Assembly: GCF_012272815.1 (NCBI RefSeq)
Contig: NZ_JAAWWL010000001.1
Span: forward strand, 1,427,146 to 1,491,145
DNA: 64,000 nucleotides
Direction: 5' to 3'
From: Croceivirga thetidis
Lineage (GTDB): Bacteria; Bacteroidota; Bacteroidia; Flavobacteriales; Flavobacteriaceae
Part shown: positions 7,818 to 16,985 of the stretch, one piece after another
Position numbering within the stretch: the stretch's first letter is position 1
How the letters are laid out: each line of letters starts with the position of its first letter
The notes under the pieces: generated by a model
Database searches by the model: none
What the model was told of the DNA's origin: nothing
What the model saw: only the letters and a program-made list of their open reading frames with translations
Translations under genes and position numbers: made by a program

Positions 7818-8957
7818 ATGAAGATTGATAAAAAAGAGGTTTTAAAGGCATTAGAGACCATTTCGGTACCGGGTGAAGGTCAAAATATGGTTGAAAGCGG
7901 AGCTGTCACCAACGTACAGATTTTTGGGGAGGAAGTTGAGGTTGATGTAACCATTAAAAATCCTAGTCTACAAGCTCGAAAAAAAACCGAGGTTGAAATT
8001 CTCAAGACCATACACGAATTGGTTTACGAGAAAGCCAAGATAAAAGTAAACCTTAAAGTTGATGCACCTGCAAAACCCCAGGTAAATCAAATAAAAGGTA
8101 AACCAATTAAAGGCATTCAGAATGTAGTCGCCGTTGCTTCTGGTAAAGGTGGTGTAGGTAAATCTACGGTTACTGCAAATTTGGCGGTTACCTTGGCAAA
8201 AATGGGTTTCAAAGTGGGGTTATTGGATACTGACATTTACGGGCCTTCTATGCCTATTATGTTTGATGTTGCCAATGAACGTCCGTTATCTATCAACGTT
8301 GATGGTAAAAACAAAATGAAGCCAGTCGAGAATTATGGGGTGAAAATGTTGTCAATAGGCTTCTTTACCCAACCTAATCAGGCTGTAATTTGGCGCGGTC
8401 CCATGGCAAGTAAGGCCTTGAATCAAATGATTTTTGATGCGCACTGGGATGAGCTTGACTTTCTTTTGTTGGATTTGCCACCAGGAACTGGAGATATCCA
8501 CTTGAGTATTATGCAATCGCTACCTGTTACCGGAGCAGTTGTAGTAAGTACGCCACAAGAAATTGCGCTGGCCGATGCCCGAAAAGGAGTGGCCATGTTT
8601 CAGCAAGAGGCCATTAATGTTCCCGTTCTTGGTATCGTAGAAAACATGGCATATTTTACGCCTGAAGAACTACCTGAGAACAAATACTTTATATTTGGAA
8701 AGGATGGAGCCAAAAATCTAGCTGAGGACTTAACCGTACCGTTTTTAGGTGAGATTCCGCTGGTACAGAGTATACGGGAGGCAGGAGATGTTGGAAGACC
8801 AGCTGCGCTGCAAACAGCTTCTCCTATTGAAGAAGCCTTTGAAGAGCTAACAAAAAACATGGTACAAGAATTGGTGCGTAGAAACAAAGATTTACCGCCA
8901 ACCGAAGCAATTAAGATTACAACAATGGCGGGTTGTTCCGCGGTTAAAAAGAAGTAG
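7818..8957 (+). CDS. mrp: Mrp/NBP35-family Fe-S cluster carrier ATPase
   Basis: I choose the ATG at 7818 over an in-frame TTG one codon earlier, giving 379 residues. An N-terminal MIP18/DUF59 domain (about 1-80) is followed by a P-loop ATPase with the deviant Walker A SGKGGVGKST (K115), DTDIYGPSMP and LDLPPGTGD. The protein is a cytoplasmic scaffold or carrier that passes Fe-S clusters to apoproteins. The C-terminal tail MAGCSAVKKK carries a Cys. It is followed after 1 bp by a NifU-like gene and then by ferredoxin reductase and ferredoxin, a coherent Fe-S group. Confidence 0.94.
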   Translation: MKIDKKEVLKALETISVPGEGQNMVESGAVTNVQIFGEEVEVDVTIKNPSLQARKKTEVEILKTIHELVYEKAKIKVNLKVDAPAKPQVNQIKGKPIKGIQNVVAVASGKGGVGKSTVTANLAVTLAKMGFKVGLLDTDIYGPSMPIMFDVANERPLSINVDGKNKMKPVENYGVKMLSIGFFTQPNQAVIWRGPMASKALNQMIFDAHWDELDFLLLDLPPGTGDIHLSIMQSLPVTGAVVVSTPQEIALADARKGVAMFQQEAINVPVLGIVENMAYFTPEELPENKYFIFGKDGAKNLAEDLTVPFLGEIPLVQSIREAGDVGRPAALQTASPIEEAFEELTKNMVQELVRRNKDLPPTEAIKITTMAGCSAVKKK

Positions 8958-8958
8958 C

Positions 8959-9198
8959 ATGACATCTGAAGAGGTTAGATTAAATGTAGAAAAGGCACTG
9001 GCCGAGATACGTCCATTCTTAGAAAGTGATGGTGGTAACATTTCCTTGGTTTCCATTGATGATGATAAATCAGTAAAGGTGAAACTGGAAGGGAATTGTA
9101 TTCATTGTACCGTAAATCAAATGACCCTCAAGAGCGGTGTTGAAATGACCATCAAGAAATATGTTCCTCAAATTGAAGAGGTGGTCAACCTAAGTTGA
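8959..9198 (+). CDS. NifU C-terminal-domain (NFU) Fe-S scaffold
   Basis: This 79-residue protein consists only of the Nfu domain, with the cluster-binding CxxC in GNCIHCTVNQMTLK and the preceding SDGGNISLV strand. Single-domain Nfu proteins assemble or carry 4Fe-4S clusters as dimers. It follows mrp by 1 bp, so both are probably made together for Fe-S maturation. Confidence 0.93.
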   Translation: MTSEEVRLNVEKALAEIRPFLESDGGNISLVSIDDDKSVKVKLEGNCIHCTVNQMTLKSGVEMTIKKYVPQIEEVVNLS

Positions 9199-9263
9199 AC
9201 ATGATAGATGTCATATCGTTTTCTTTTTTTTAAAAATAGATTTACCCATTTTTTTAGTGTAAA

Positions 9264-10325
9264 ATGATAAAAACCGATATTCTTATTATTGGTGCAGGGC
9301 CTACAGGGCTTTTTGCTGTTTTTGAAGCTGGTCTGTTAAAATTAAAATGTCATTTAATAGATGCACTTCCACAAGCAGGGGGTCAATGTTCAGAGATATA
9401 TCCTAAAAAACCCATTTATGATATTCCAGGTTTTCCAGAGGTTCTCGCTGGTGATTTGGTCGATAATTTAATGGAGCAAATCAAGCCGTTTCAACCTGGT
9501 TTCACCCTCGGTGAACGTGCCGATACCTTAGAAAAATTGGAAGATGGTTCGTTCATTGTAACGACCAATAAAGGAACAAAGCATCATGCGCCCATAGTGG
9601 CAATAGCTGGCGGACTGGGAAGTTTTGAACCCAGAAAACCACAATTGGATAATCTAGCCAAGTTTGAAGACAATGGAGTTGCCTATATCATACGTGACCC
9701 AGAGGTGTACCGTAATAAGAAAGTATTGATAGCCGGAGGTGGTGATTCTGCTTTGGATTGGTCTATTTTTTTAGCGGAAGTTGCAAGTGAGGTTACCTTG
9801 GTTCATCGCCGAAATGAATTTCGGGGCGCATTGGATTCAGTTGAAAAAGTACAGGAGTTGAAAAACTTGGGCAAAATTAATTTGATTACTCCGGCAGAGG
9901 TTATAGGTCTGGAAGGTGCAAAAAGTTTGGAGACAGTTACAGTACGCAAGAACGGAGAAAATGAAGAAGAAATAAAGATACCAGTAGATAACTTCATTCC
10001 GCTGTTCGGGCTTTCCCCTAAATTGGGGCCTATAGCAGATTGGGGTCTTGAAATTGAAAAAAATGCAATCAAGGTTGACAATACTTTAGACTATCAAACG
10101 AATATTCCAGGGGTGTATGCGATTGGTGATGTAAATACCTATCCTGGAAAATTGAAACTGATTCTTTGTGGTTTTCATGAAGCAACCTTAATGTGTCAAA
10201 GTGCCTACCAAAGAATCTTTCCTGATAAAAAGTATGTCATGAAATATACTACGGTAGGAGGGGTGACCGGTTTTGACGGTAGTAAGAAAGAGGCTCCGAA
10301 AGCAGTAGTGAAAAGCATAACTTAA
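9264..10325 (+). CDS. ferredoxin--NADP(+) reductase, thioredoxin-reductase-like type
   Basis: The 353-residue flavoprotein has an N-terminal FAD-binding GAGPTGLFA (about 9-17), a second nucleotide-binding site AGGGDSALDW for NADPH, and the FAD-contacting PGVYAIGDV near the C-terminus. It lacks the CxxC redox pair of thioredoxin reductases, as expected for TrxR-like ferredoxin reductases. It would exchange electrons between NADPH and the 2Fe-2S ferredoxin encoded at 10745. The two genes are separated only by the heptamer-flanked four-helix-bundle gene. Confidence 0.92.
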   Translation: MIKTDILIIGAGPTGLFAVFEAGLLKLKCHLIDALPQAGGQCSEIYPKKPIYDIPGFPEVLAGDLVDNLMEQIKPFQPGFTLGERADTLEKLEDGSFIVTTNKGTKHHAPIVAIAGGLGSFEPRKPQLDNLAKFEDNGVAYIIRDPEVYRNKKVLIAGGGDSALDWSIFLAEVASEVTLVHRRNEFRGALDSVEKVQELKNLGKINLITPAEVIGLEGAKSLETVTVRKNGENEEEIKIPVDNFIPLFGLSPKLGPIADWGLEIEKNAIKVDNTLDYQTNIPGVYAIGDVNTYPGKLKLILCGFHEATLMCQSAYQRIFPDKKYVMKYTTVGGVTGFDGSKKEAPKAVVKSIT

Positions 10326-10326
10326 G

Positions 10327-10354
10327 GTATTAGGAAATAGGAGTTAGGAGTTAG
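10327..10354 (+). repeat. left heptamer array flanking the four-helix-bundle gene
   Basis: Four contiguous heptamers read GTATTAG, GAAATAG, GAGTTAG, GAGTTAG, all of the form GNNNTAG. The array starts 2 bp after the reductase stop codon and ends 9 bp before the four-helix gene ATG. Two of these heptamers recur in inverted orientation at 10720-10740. Confidence 0.75.
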
Positions 10355-10363
10355 CCAATTTAT

Positions 10364-10723
10364 ATGGCAGTAAAAAGATTTGAAGATTTAATAGTGTGGC
10401 AGAAATCCCAAGATTTTTCAGTGGAGATTTATTCACAGTTTTCCGATTTAAAAGATTATGCTTTCAAGGATCAAATAACAAGAGCATCCGTTTCGATTTC
10501 AAATAACATAGCTGAAGGATTTGATAGGAAAACAAACAATGATTTTTCAAGATTCCTTTATATAGCGGTAAGTTCAAATAGTGAAGTAAGGTCAATGTTG
10601 TATTTATCAGAAAGATTGGGATATTTAGAGTCTGAAAATCTAAAAGAACTCCTAGAAAAGTCAAATGAAATTTCTCGAATGATTTTTGGACTAATCAAGT
10701 CTATGAAATCAACTGAATCCTAA
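10364..10723 (+). CDS. four-helix-bundle protein (23S rRNA intervening-sequence protein family)
   Basis: The 119-residue protein starts MAVKRFEDLIVWQKSQDF and has the family motif around ASVSISNNIAEGFDRKTNNDF, then an amphipathic helix pattern to the end. Members are found in 23S rRNA intervening sequences and as stand-alone genes; related Avd proteins serve retroelements. Its molecular function is unknown. It is inserted between two functionally linked redox genes and framed by inverted heptamer arrays, and its stop codon lies inside the right array, which suggests a small mobile unit rather than a native operon member. Confidence 0.88.
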   Translation: MAVKRFEDLIVWQKSQDFSVEIYSQFSDLKDYAFKDQITRASVSISNNIAEGFDRKTNNDFSRFLYIAVSSNSEVRSMLYLSERLGYLESENLKELLEKSNEISRMIFGLIKSMKSTES

Positions 10724-10740
10724 TTACTAATACCTAACTC
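10720..10740 (-). repeat. right heptamer array (inverted) flanking the four-helix-bundle gene
   Basis: Read on the minus strand, three contiguous heptamers GAGTTAG, GTATTAG, TAATTAG are followed by a degenerate fourth, GATTCAG, inside the coding end. It is the inverted counterpart of 10327-10354. It ends 4 bp before the ferredoxin ATG, so the arrays and gene exactly fill the gap between reductase and ferredoxin. Confidence 0.75.
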
Positions 10741-10744
10741 CTTG

Positions 10745-11071
10745 ATGGACATCAAAATAAAAATAATAGACCGCGATGGAGCTACCCATGAAGTAGATGC
10801 CCCAACTGATATGAACATGAACCTAATGGAGGTGGTTCGTTCTTATGAATTGGCTCCTGAAGGTACCATAGGTATATGCGGTGGTATGGCCATGTGTGCT
10901 TCGTGTCAGTGTTATATAGAGTCGGCACATGATTTACCGGAAAAGTCAGATGATGAAGAGGCCATGCTAGCAGAAGCCTTTAACGTAAAAGATAACTCGC
11001 GATTAGGATGTCAAATTCACATGACACCAGAGTTAGAGGGTCTTGAGGTTCAATTGGCACCAGAAGAGTAA
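10745..11071 (+). CDS. 2Fe-2S ferredoxin, adrenodoxin-like
   Basis: I use the ATG at 10745; an in-frame TTG one codon earlier is less likely. The 108-residue protein has the vertebrate/bacterial-type ligand pattern with C45, C51 and C54 (CGGMAMCASC) and C89 (LGCQIH). It carries one electron, most likely to or from the reductase at 9264. Its translation start lies 4 bp after the right heptamer array, so its ribosome-binding region is made of repeat sequence. Confidence 0.93.
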   Translation: MDIKIKIIDRDGATHEVDAPTDMNMNLMEVVRSYELAPEGTIGICGGMAMCASCQCYIESAHDLPEKSDDEEAMLAEAFNVKDNSRLGCQIHMTPELEGLEVQLAPEE

Positions 11072-11100
11072 GCCTTATTATTTTTTAGTCCTAATGAGGC
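11072..11100 (+). other. stem-loop after the ferredoxin gene
   Basis: GCCTTATTA (11072-11080) can pair with TAATGAGGC (11092-11100), nine pairs including one G-U, across an 11-nt loop. It starts at the base after the ferredoxin stop. There is no T-tract after the stem, so it looks like an mRNA-end stabiliser or weak terminator at best. Confidence 0.3.
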
Positions 11101-11134
11101 CAGGTTGGTTTATCTTTAAGCCAAAAGGTGTTTT

Positions 11135-12175
11135 ATGAGGGTTTGGTTGTTTAGACTTTTTCTCTTCCTACTAGCGCTAAATTATGGCCATTCTCAAAGC
11201 AATTCTCACCAACTTACTGAGATAGTCACCGATCAAGCTGGTATTTTTTCTGCCAGTGATCTTGTTCAACTACAAGAAAAATTGACTCTCTTTGAGCAAG
11301 AAACCACAAATCAAATAGTTGTTTTAACCGTGGTTGCCCTTAATGGGGAAACTATTGAACAATACGCCCTCAACGTTTTTAACAACAATGAATTGGGCCA
11401 GAAGGGCAAAGACAATGGCGTACTTATTCTATTCGCTCAACAAGAGCGCGAAGTACGAATTGAAGTAGGTTATGGTTTAGAACCTTATATAACGGATGCG
11501 GTCGCTTCACGAATAATTCGAGAAACCATGATTCCTCGATTTAAGGAGGAACGTTATTTTGAAGGAATTTCAGCCGCCACTGACCAGATAATCAACTTTC
11601 TTGACGACCCTGATGCCCTAGAAGAATTTAAGCAGGAAACCGCCCAAGAGGAAAAATTGCCGATATGGGTCTACTTATTTTTAGGCGCCTTTTTTTTAAT
11701 TTTTGTGACAGCAGGTGGCTTTTATTTCTATCAGACCAATAAGTCTTTCATTAAAGTTCTAAAAGATATTTTTTCAGGGAGGTTAGGAGTATTTCCTGGT
11801 ACATTTATTTTGTTCTTTACTGGACTTTCAGTACTTATTTCGATACCGTTTATTATTGCTCCTATTTTAATTGCTCTGGTATTTTTTGCCGATTTTGAAC
11901 CTAATGTTGATTCTTTATTGGATAACCCATATTTGATATTGATTCCTGTACTGTTTTATGTATTCATAACATCGGTCATTGCGATTTTTAAATTGAAGAG
12001 TGGTGATGAACCATTGAAATTTTCAGCATTTAAATCTGATAAAAGTTATTTTTCAAAGTCTTATTCATCTTCCGGTAGCAGTAGTGGTTTTAGCTCTTCC
12101 TTTGGAGGTGGTTCCAGTAGTTTTTCAGGTGGGGGAGGAAGCTCAGGAGGCGGTGGTGCCAGCGGTAGTTGGTAG
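11135..12175 (+). CDS. TPM-domain membrane protein (YgcG-like)
   Basis: The 346-residue protein has a signal peptide (about 1-20), a TPM domain (about 27-165) with VTDQAGIFS and GKDNGVLIL, typical of the family, then three or so transmembrane segments (about 178-197, 222-250, 263-287) and a C-terminal tail of about 35 residues made almost only of Ser and Gly, ending in GASGSW. TPM domains have been linked to phosphatase activity and photosystem or envelope maintenance, but no function is established for the bacterial membrane-bound forms. It is a single gene, convergent with the ABC exporter 22 bp away. Confidence 0.85.
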   Translation: MRVWLFRLFLFLLALNYGHSQSNSHQLTEIVTDQAGIFSASDLVQLQEKLTLFEQETTNQIVVLTVVALNGETIEQYALNVFNNNELGQKGKDNGVLILFAQQEREVRIEVGYGLEPYITDAVASRIIRETMIPRFKEERYFEGISAATDQIINFLDDPDALEEFKQETAQEEKLPIWVYLFLGAFFLIFVTAGGFYFYQTNKSFIKVLKDIFSGRLGVFPGTFILFFTGLSVLISIPFIIAPILIALVFFADFEPNVDSLLDNPYLILIPVLFYVFITSVIAIFKLKSGDEPLKFSAFKSDKSYFSKSYSSSGSSSGFSSSFGGGSSSFSGGGGSSGGGGASGSW

Positions 12176-12197
12176 AAACCTTTAAATCTTGACTTAG

Positions 12198-13937
12198 TTA
12201 AATACGAGCTTGATAGGTAAATAGATTATAATACCTTCCCTCTGCGGCTATAAGTTCTTCATGGGTTCCCTGCTCAGCAATATGACCGTTTTCTATAACC
12301 AAAATCTGATTTGCTTTTCTGATTGTACTTAGACGGTGGGCAATCACAAATGTTGTTCGTCCTTTTGTAAGTTCGGCCAAACTTTTCTGAATCAAGGCTT
12401 CACTTTCGGTATCCAAACTTGATGTGGCCTCATCCAAAATCAAAATTCTAGGGTCGGCCAATACGGCTCTCGCAATAGCTATACGTTGTCGTTGCCCTCC
12501 TGAAAGTTTAACACCCCGTTCACCAATCAAGGTGTCCAATCCATCTTCAAAACGGTCCGTAAATTCATTTACATATGCAGCGGCAACAGCTGAAAGTAAT
12601 TCGGACTCAGTCGCGTTAGGTCTTGGAAAGAGGATGTTTTCTCTAATAGTACCCTCAAATAAGAAATCGTCTTGTAACACCACACCAAGAAATTGTCTAA
12701 AGCTGGTCAAATCCACCTTTGACAAATCGTTTCCATCAATGGTTATCTTTCCAGAATCCGGATTTAGAAAACTGGCTGCTAGACCGGCAATTGTACTTTT
12801 ACCTGAGCCAGAACTGCCAACAAGGGCAATTACCTCGCCTGCTTTTGCTTCAAAACTGATGTTGTGCAAAACCTCTTTATCTTCTTCATAAGCAAAGGAA
12901 ACATCTGAAAAAACCATATTTCCTTCAATGGATTTTAAATTTAACGTGCGTTCCGTTTCATCTGCTTCGGCTCTTTGATTCATCAATTCTTCGGTCCTGT
13001 CAAGACCTGCAAGGGCTTCGGTCAATTGACTGCCAATATTGCTCATTTGGACTATTGGTGCGACCATAAGGGCCAACAGGAACGTAAATTCGAAATACTC
13101 TCCAGTTGTCAATTCACCCTGCATCATTTTATATCCACCAAATCCCATCATTATACCAGTGGTTGCAAGGCCCAACAAGAATGTTGAAGAACTTGTCATC
13201 ACTGCAGTTGCGGTTAAACTCTTTTTAACGTTTTGATATAAGCGCTCTACCCCTCCTTCAAAAACCTTTGCCTCTTGAGCCTCGGCGTTAAAACCCTTAA
13301 TCACACGTATTCCAGCCAAGGTTTCAGTCAGCCTGCCCTTGACTTCGGCATTGATTTTACCTCTATCCCTAAAAACAGGTCTGATTATCTTAAAGGCCTT
13401 AAGGGCGATAAATGCAAAAACAATCAATGGAATAAAGGTAAGTAAGGTCATCGCCGGACTAATTCGAAGTAGTAGTACCAAAGAAACTATCGCGGTAATG
13501 GTGCCGCCAACCAATTGTACCAAACCCGTACCAATTAAATTTCGAACACCTTCAACATCACTCATTATTCTTGAGACTAGAGCACCTGATTTTGTGTTGT
13601 CAAAAAAACGTATGGGTAATGACAAGACCTGTTTTTGAACTTGAGCACGCAGTTCAGAAATCATGTATTGGGCTTGAATACTCAAAACCTTGGTTAGTAG
13701 AAAGGACATTACAGCTTGTACTAAAAAAGAAATGATAACGACCACTACCAATAATTTCAAGAAGTCATAGTCTTTATTGGGAACGATATCATCTAAAAAA
13801 TAGCGCAGTGAAATTGGTGCTACAAAACTTGCGGCCTTGTTGATTACTATTAGTAGAAGCCCTAAAAAAACCAAATTTCGCCTAGGCCAAATAATAGTTT
13901 TAAAGGCTTTTAGAATACTTACTTTTTTATCTGCCAT
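12198..13937 (-). CDS. ABC exporter, fused permease and ATPase (MsbA-like)
   Basis: The start is the ATG at 13937 (MADKKVSIL); a TTG seven codons upstream is less likely. The 579-residue half-transporter has six transmembrane segments in the first 320 residues, then an ATPase domain with Walker A GSSGSGKST, signature LSGGQRQR, Walker B ILILDEATS and the H-loop IAHRLST. It works as a homodimer exporting a lipid or drug-like substrate; the MsbA type is likely but the substrate cannot be told from sequence. Confidence 0.9.
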   Translation of the reverse strand: MADKKVSILKAFKTIIWPRRNLVFLGLLLIVINKAASFVAPISLRYFLDDIVPNKDYDFLKLLVVVVIISFLVQAVMSFLLTKVLSIQAQYMISELRAQVQKQVLSLPIRFFDNTKSGALVSRIMSDVEGVRNLIGTGLVQLVGGTITAIVSLVLLLRISPAMTLLTFIPLIVFAFIALKAFKIIRPVFRDRGKINAEVKGRLTETLAGIRVIKGFNAEAQEAKVFEGGVERLYQNVKKSLTATAVMTSSSTFLLGLATTGIMMGFGGYKMMQGELTTGEYFEFTFLLALMVAPIVQMSNIGSQLTEALAGLDRTEELMNQRAEADETERTLNLKSIEGNMVFSDVSFAYEEDKEVLHNISFEAKAGEVIALVGSSGSGKSTIAGLAASFLNPDSGKITIDGNDLSKVDLTSFRQFLGVVLQDDFLFEGTIRENILFPRPNATESELLSAVAAAYVNEFTDRFEDGLDTLIGERGVKLSGGQRQRIAIARAVLADPRILILDEATSSLDTESEALIQKSLAELTKGRTTFVIAHRLSTIRKANQILVIENGHIAEQGTHEELIAAEGRYYNLFTYQARI

Positions 13938-14031
13938 CAGTACGACTAAAAAGGGCAAGATACTTTAAATTCTTGCCTATGGGAAATACCATTTTTTCAA
14001 GTTGTTGAAAATTCAAATGGACTGGTATAAT

Positions 14032-14039
14032 TATCTTTA
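14032..14039 (+). promoter_or_regulatory. candidate -7 box upstream of the penicillin-acylase-like gene
   Basis: TATCTTTA matches seven of eight positions of TAnnTTTG and lies 23 bp before the ATG. A TTG at 14005-14007 sits 24 bp upstream, slightly longer than the usual 17-23. Confidence 0.35.
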
Positions 14040-14062
14040 AATTGTAAGCAGAATTCATTACC

Positions 14063-16246
14063 ATGAAAAAATTACTATTACTATCGTTCATCATAGCACT
14101 ACTATCCTGCAAAACGGAGCAAAAACCCCAATCAGAAGTAGATGAATGGCAAGCACAAGCTGAAAATGTTACCATAATTCGTGATGATTTTGGTGTTCCC
14201 CACATTTATGGAAAGACCGATGCCGACGCTGTTTTCGGATTGCTTTATGCCCAGTGCGAAGATGATTTTAATAGAGTGGAACAAAATTACATATGGGCCA
14301 CAGGGCGATTGGCCGAGGTTGAAGGTGAAGATGCCTTGTACAGTGACTTACGTGCGAACTTGTACATGACCAAAGACGAGGCGATAGCGAAGTATGAATC
14401 CGCTCCCGATTGGCTTCAAAAATTGTGTAATGCCTTTGCTGACGGCATTAACTATTATTTGCATACCCATCCTGAGGTTAAACCCAGATTATTGACCCGT
14501 TTTGAACCTTGGATGCCCATGTATTTTAGTGAAGGAAGTATCGGAGGAGATATCGAACGTATTTCAACGAAAAAAATTAAGGCCTTTTACGAGAGCGGAA
14601 TGGAATTGCCAGAATTGGAAGAATACCAATTGGATAAAATGGAAGCCATGGCAGAACCTGGAGGTTCAAACGGCATTGCAATTTCAGGGGAATTGACCGA
14701 GTCGGGAAATACCTTATTGCTTATCAATCCGCATACCTCATTTTATTTTAGGGGAGAGGTGCATGTGGTATCAGAACAAGGTTTGAATGCCTATGGCGCT
14801 GTTACCTGGGGTCAGTTTTTTGTTTATCAAGGCTTTAACGAAAAGACTGGCTGGATGCACACCAGTACCTATACAGATGTGATGGATGAGTTTATGGAGA
14901 ATGTTATTCGACAAGATGGAAAATTACTATATCAGTACGGCGAAGAACTTCGAAAAGTAGATTCATTACAAGTAAGTTTAAAATACGTGGATGGAACCGA
15001 GCTTAAGGAAAAAATATTTCCCATATATCGCACACATCACGGCCCTATTACACACCAAGAGAATGGGTATTGGACTGCTTCGGCCATGATGTGGGAACCA
15101 GTTAAAGCCTTGGAGCAGTCGTATGTACGTACCAAACAAAGTGGCTATGCTGGTTTCCGGAGAATGATGGATATTAGAACAAACTCATCAAACAATTCGG
15201 TTTATGCTGACGCAGAAGGCAATATCGCTTATTTCCATGGCAACTACATTCCAAGACGCGATACGATATTCGATTATACCGAGCCTGTAGATGGAAGCAA
15301 TCCTGCAACAGATTGGAAAGGTTTACATACCGTTGAGGAGTGTATAAAATTGCTAAACCCAAATAATGGTTGGTTGCAAAACTGCAATTCCACTCCGTTC
15401 ACTGCTGCAATGCAATACAGTCCAAAGCCGGAAGATTATCCAAATTATATGTCACGGGCCCCAGAAAATTTTAGGGGAGTTCATGCTGTTGGATTGTTGG
15501 ATGGAAAAAAGAACTTCACAATGGATGGTTTAATTGATTTAGCACATGACCCTTACCTTCCCGCTTTCGAGGTTCTTATACCTCAACTTATACGAGCATA
15601 TGATTCAATTCCATCCCCTAGTTCCGCCGAAGCAATTTCAATCTTACAGGCATGGGATTACAAAACTTCTAAAGAGTCTACTGCTATGAGTTTAGCCCAT
15701 TTCTATGGAACAAAGTGTTTGGAATTTGCCTATTCAGGTGAAATTGAAAGGCCTGCTTCAATGTTGGAACTTTTTCAAAATTTTGAATCGATAGTAGGGG
15801 CAAGAAAACAAGTTGAGTTGTTCGAAGCAAGTGTCACCCAATTGGAAGAGACATTTGGATCACCTGAGATACCTTGGGGTGAAGTAAATCGCTACCAACG
15901 TTTAAATGGTGACATAAGACAGGCATTCAATGATGACAAACCAAGTAAACCCATTGGCTTTGCAAGTGGACGTTGGGGAGCTTTAGCGGCTTACGGGGCG
16001 CGTTATGATAATGGTACCAGAAAAATCTATGGCACTCGTGGGAATAGCTTTGTAGCGGTCGTTGAGTTTGGGGAAAAGGTAAGGGCAAAATCAATTTTAG
16101 CAGGCGGTCAAAGTGGCAATCCAGATTCTCCGCATTTTGATGACCAAATCGATATGTATGCTAATGAAGAGTGGAAGGATGTTGCTTTTTATGAGGAAGA
16201 TGTTCTCGATAGGGCAGTAAAAACCTATAATCCAGGGGAACGATAA
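14063..16246 (+). CDS. penicillin acylase-family Ntn-hydrolase lipoprotein
   Basis: The 727-residue protein has a lipoprotein signal (LLSCKTE) and the penicillin/AHL acylase layout: an alpha chain with DDFGVPHIYG, a spacer, then the autoprocessing site before S202 in GGSNGIAIS, which becomes the N-terminal nucleophile of the beta chain. Later family features include NPHTSFYFRGEVH and GWMHTSTYTDV. It would hydrolyse amide bonds of N-acyl compounds in the periplasm or at the outer membrane; acyl-homoserine lactones, beta-lactams or aculeacin-like lipopeptides are all possible substrates. It ends 4 bp from the convergent secreted-protein gene. Confidence 0.88.
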   Translation: MKKLLLLSFIIALLSCKTEQKPQSEVDEWQAQAENVTIIRDDFGVPHIYGKTDADAVFGLLYAQCEDDFNRVEQNYIWATGRLAEVEGEDALYSDLRANLYMTKDEAIAKYESAPDWLQKLCNAFADGINYYLHTHPEVKPRLLTRFEPWMPMYFSEGSIGGDIERISTKKIKAFYESGMELPELEEYQLDKMEAMAEPGGSNGIAISGELTESGNTLLLINPHTSFYFRGEVHVVSEQGLNAYGAVTWGQFFVYQGFNEKTGWMHTSTYTDVMDEFMENVIRQDGKLLYQYGEELRKVDSLQVSLKYVDGTELKEKIFPIYRTHHGPITHQENGYWTASAMMWEPVKALEQSYVRTKQSGYAGFRRMMDIRTNSSNNSVYADAEGNIAYFHGNYIPRRDTIFDYTEPVDGSNPATDWKGLHTVEECIKLLNPNNGWLQNCNSTPFTAAMQYSPKPEDYPNYMSRAPENFRGVHAVGLLDGKKNFTMDGLIDLAHDPYLPAFEVLIPQLIRAYDSIPSPSSAEAISILQAWDYKTSKESTAMSLAHFYGTKCLEFAYSGEIERPASMLELFQNFESIVGARKQVELFEASVTQLEETFGSPEIPWGEVNRYQRLNGDIRQAFNDDKPSKPIGFASGRWGALAAYGARYDNGTRKIYGTRGNSFVAVVEFGEKVRAKSILAGGQSGNPDSPHFDDQIDMYANEEWKDVAFYEEDVLDRAVKTYNPGER

Positions 16247-16250
16247 ACAA

Positions 16251-16907
16251 TTAAAAACCGGTCTCTTCCTTCTCTTCTTCCTTGACCACAACCAAACTCG
16301 CCTTCGAACCTGTCGATAAATTCCAGCGATTGTTGTGCAAAACATTGCCATCGTTGTCAGTAACCACAATTTGAGCGGTATTCGGACCAGATGATCCTTG
16401 GTTGAGTGCTTCAAAGTCAATCCGGTTAAAACCAGGCTTCAAATCAACATTAACACCTTTAAAACTTCCAGAGAGCATCATGTTGTATTCAACCACTTCT
16501 CCATTCAGGTAAATTTTTACCCGATCACCATCCACGTATTCGTGATCACGGGCAACAACGCCGACAAAAGCGGCAGTGGTTTTGAAATCACCTAAATATT
16601 GATCGCCAAAAAATTGGGTCGATTCTTTTTCTTTTTTCGCTAAGAATTTGGGTTGCACCTTCATATCGTGGCCTGCCTGAACCAACTTTCTTTCCGGTAA
16701 CATTTGAATGTTAGGTGATTCATCCGGTTTAAACTGGTCTTGGTCAAACATTGAAGGCATACGAAGAACCGTACCACCAACATTGCTCGTTTTTACATCC
16801 AAATTATTATTGGGACCAATTTTTAAGGGTTTTGTGGTGGGAATATCCCCTTGGGAATACCCAACTAGGCCGATAAGAAGAAATAAGGGCAGAATAAATG
16901 TTCTCAT
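16251..16907 (-). CDS. secreted protein of unknown function
   Basis: I use the ATG at 16907, which starts a clear signal peptide (MRTFILPLFLLIGLVGYSQG); 16 codons open upstream would spoil it. The mature part is about 200 residues. The second half looks like a small beta-sandwich (GDRVKIYLNGEVVEYN, LKPGFNRIDFEALNQG, TAQIVVTDNDGNVL) similar in style to carbohydrate-binding or Ig-like folds, and the C-terminus is acidic (KEEEKEETGF). I do not recognise a named family. It follows the acyltransferase gene on the same strand by 78 bp. Confidence 0.75.
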   Translation of the reverse strand: MRTFILPLFLLIGLVGYSQGDIPTTKPLKIGPNNNLDVKTSNVGGTVLRMPSMFDQDQFKPDESPNIQMLPERKLVQAGHDMKVQPKFLAKKEKESTQFFGDQYLGDFKTTAAFVGVVARDHEYVDGDRVKIYLNGEVVEYNMMLSGSFKGVNVDLKPGFNRIDFEALNQGSSGPNTAQIVVTDNDGNVLHNNRWNLSTGSKASLVVVKEEEKEETGF

Positions 16908-16985
16908 AGCAAATCGGTCGTTTAACCAATTTAAAGTTAACAAATACCCTGCCATACAAACGGTAAAAGGCTGTTAAACTTGAGA

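Noticed and set aside
10327-10740. A CRISPR array made by the heptamer repeats
   Set aside because: The units are 7 bp, contiguous, without spacers, and there are no cas genes.
11072-11100. Rho-independent terminator of the ferredoxin gene
   Set aside because: The only T-run lies in the loop of the hairpin, not after the stem.
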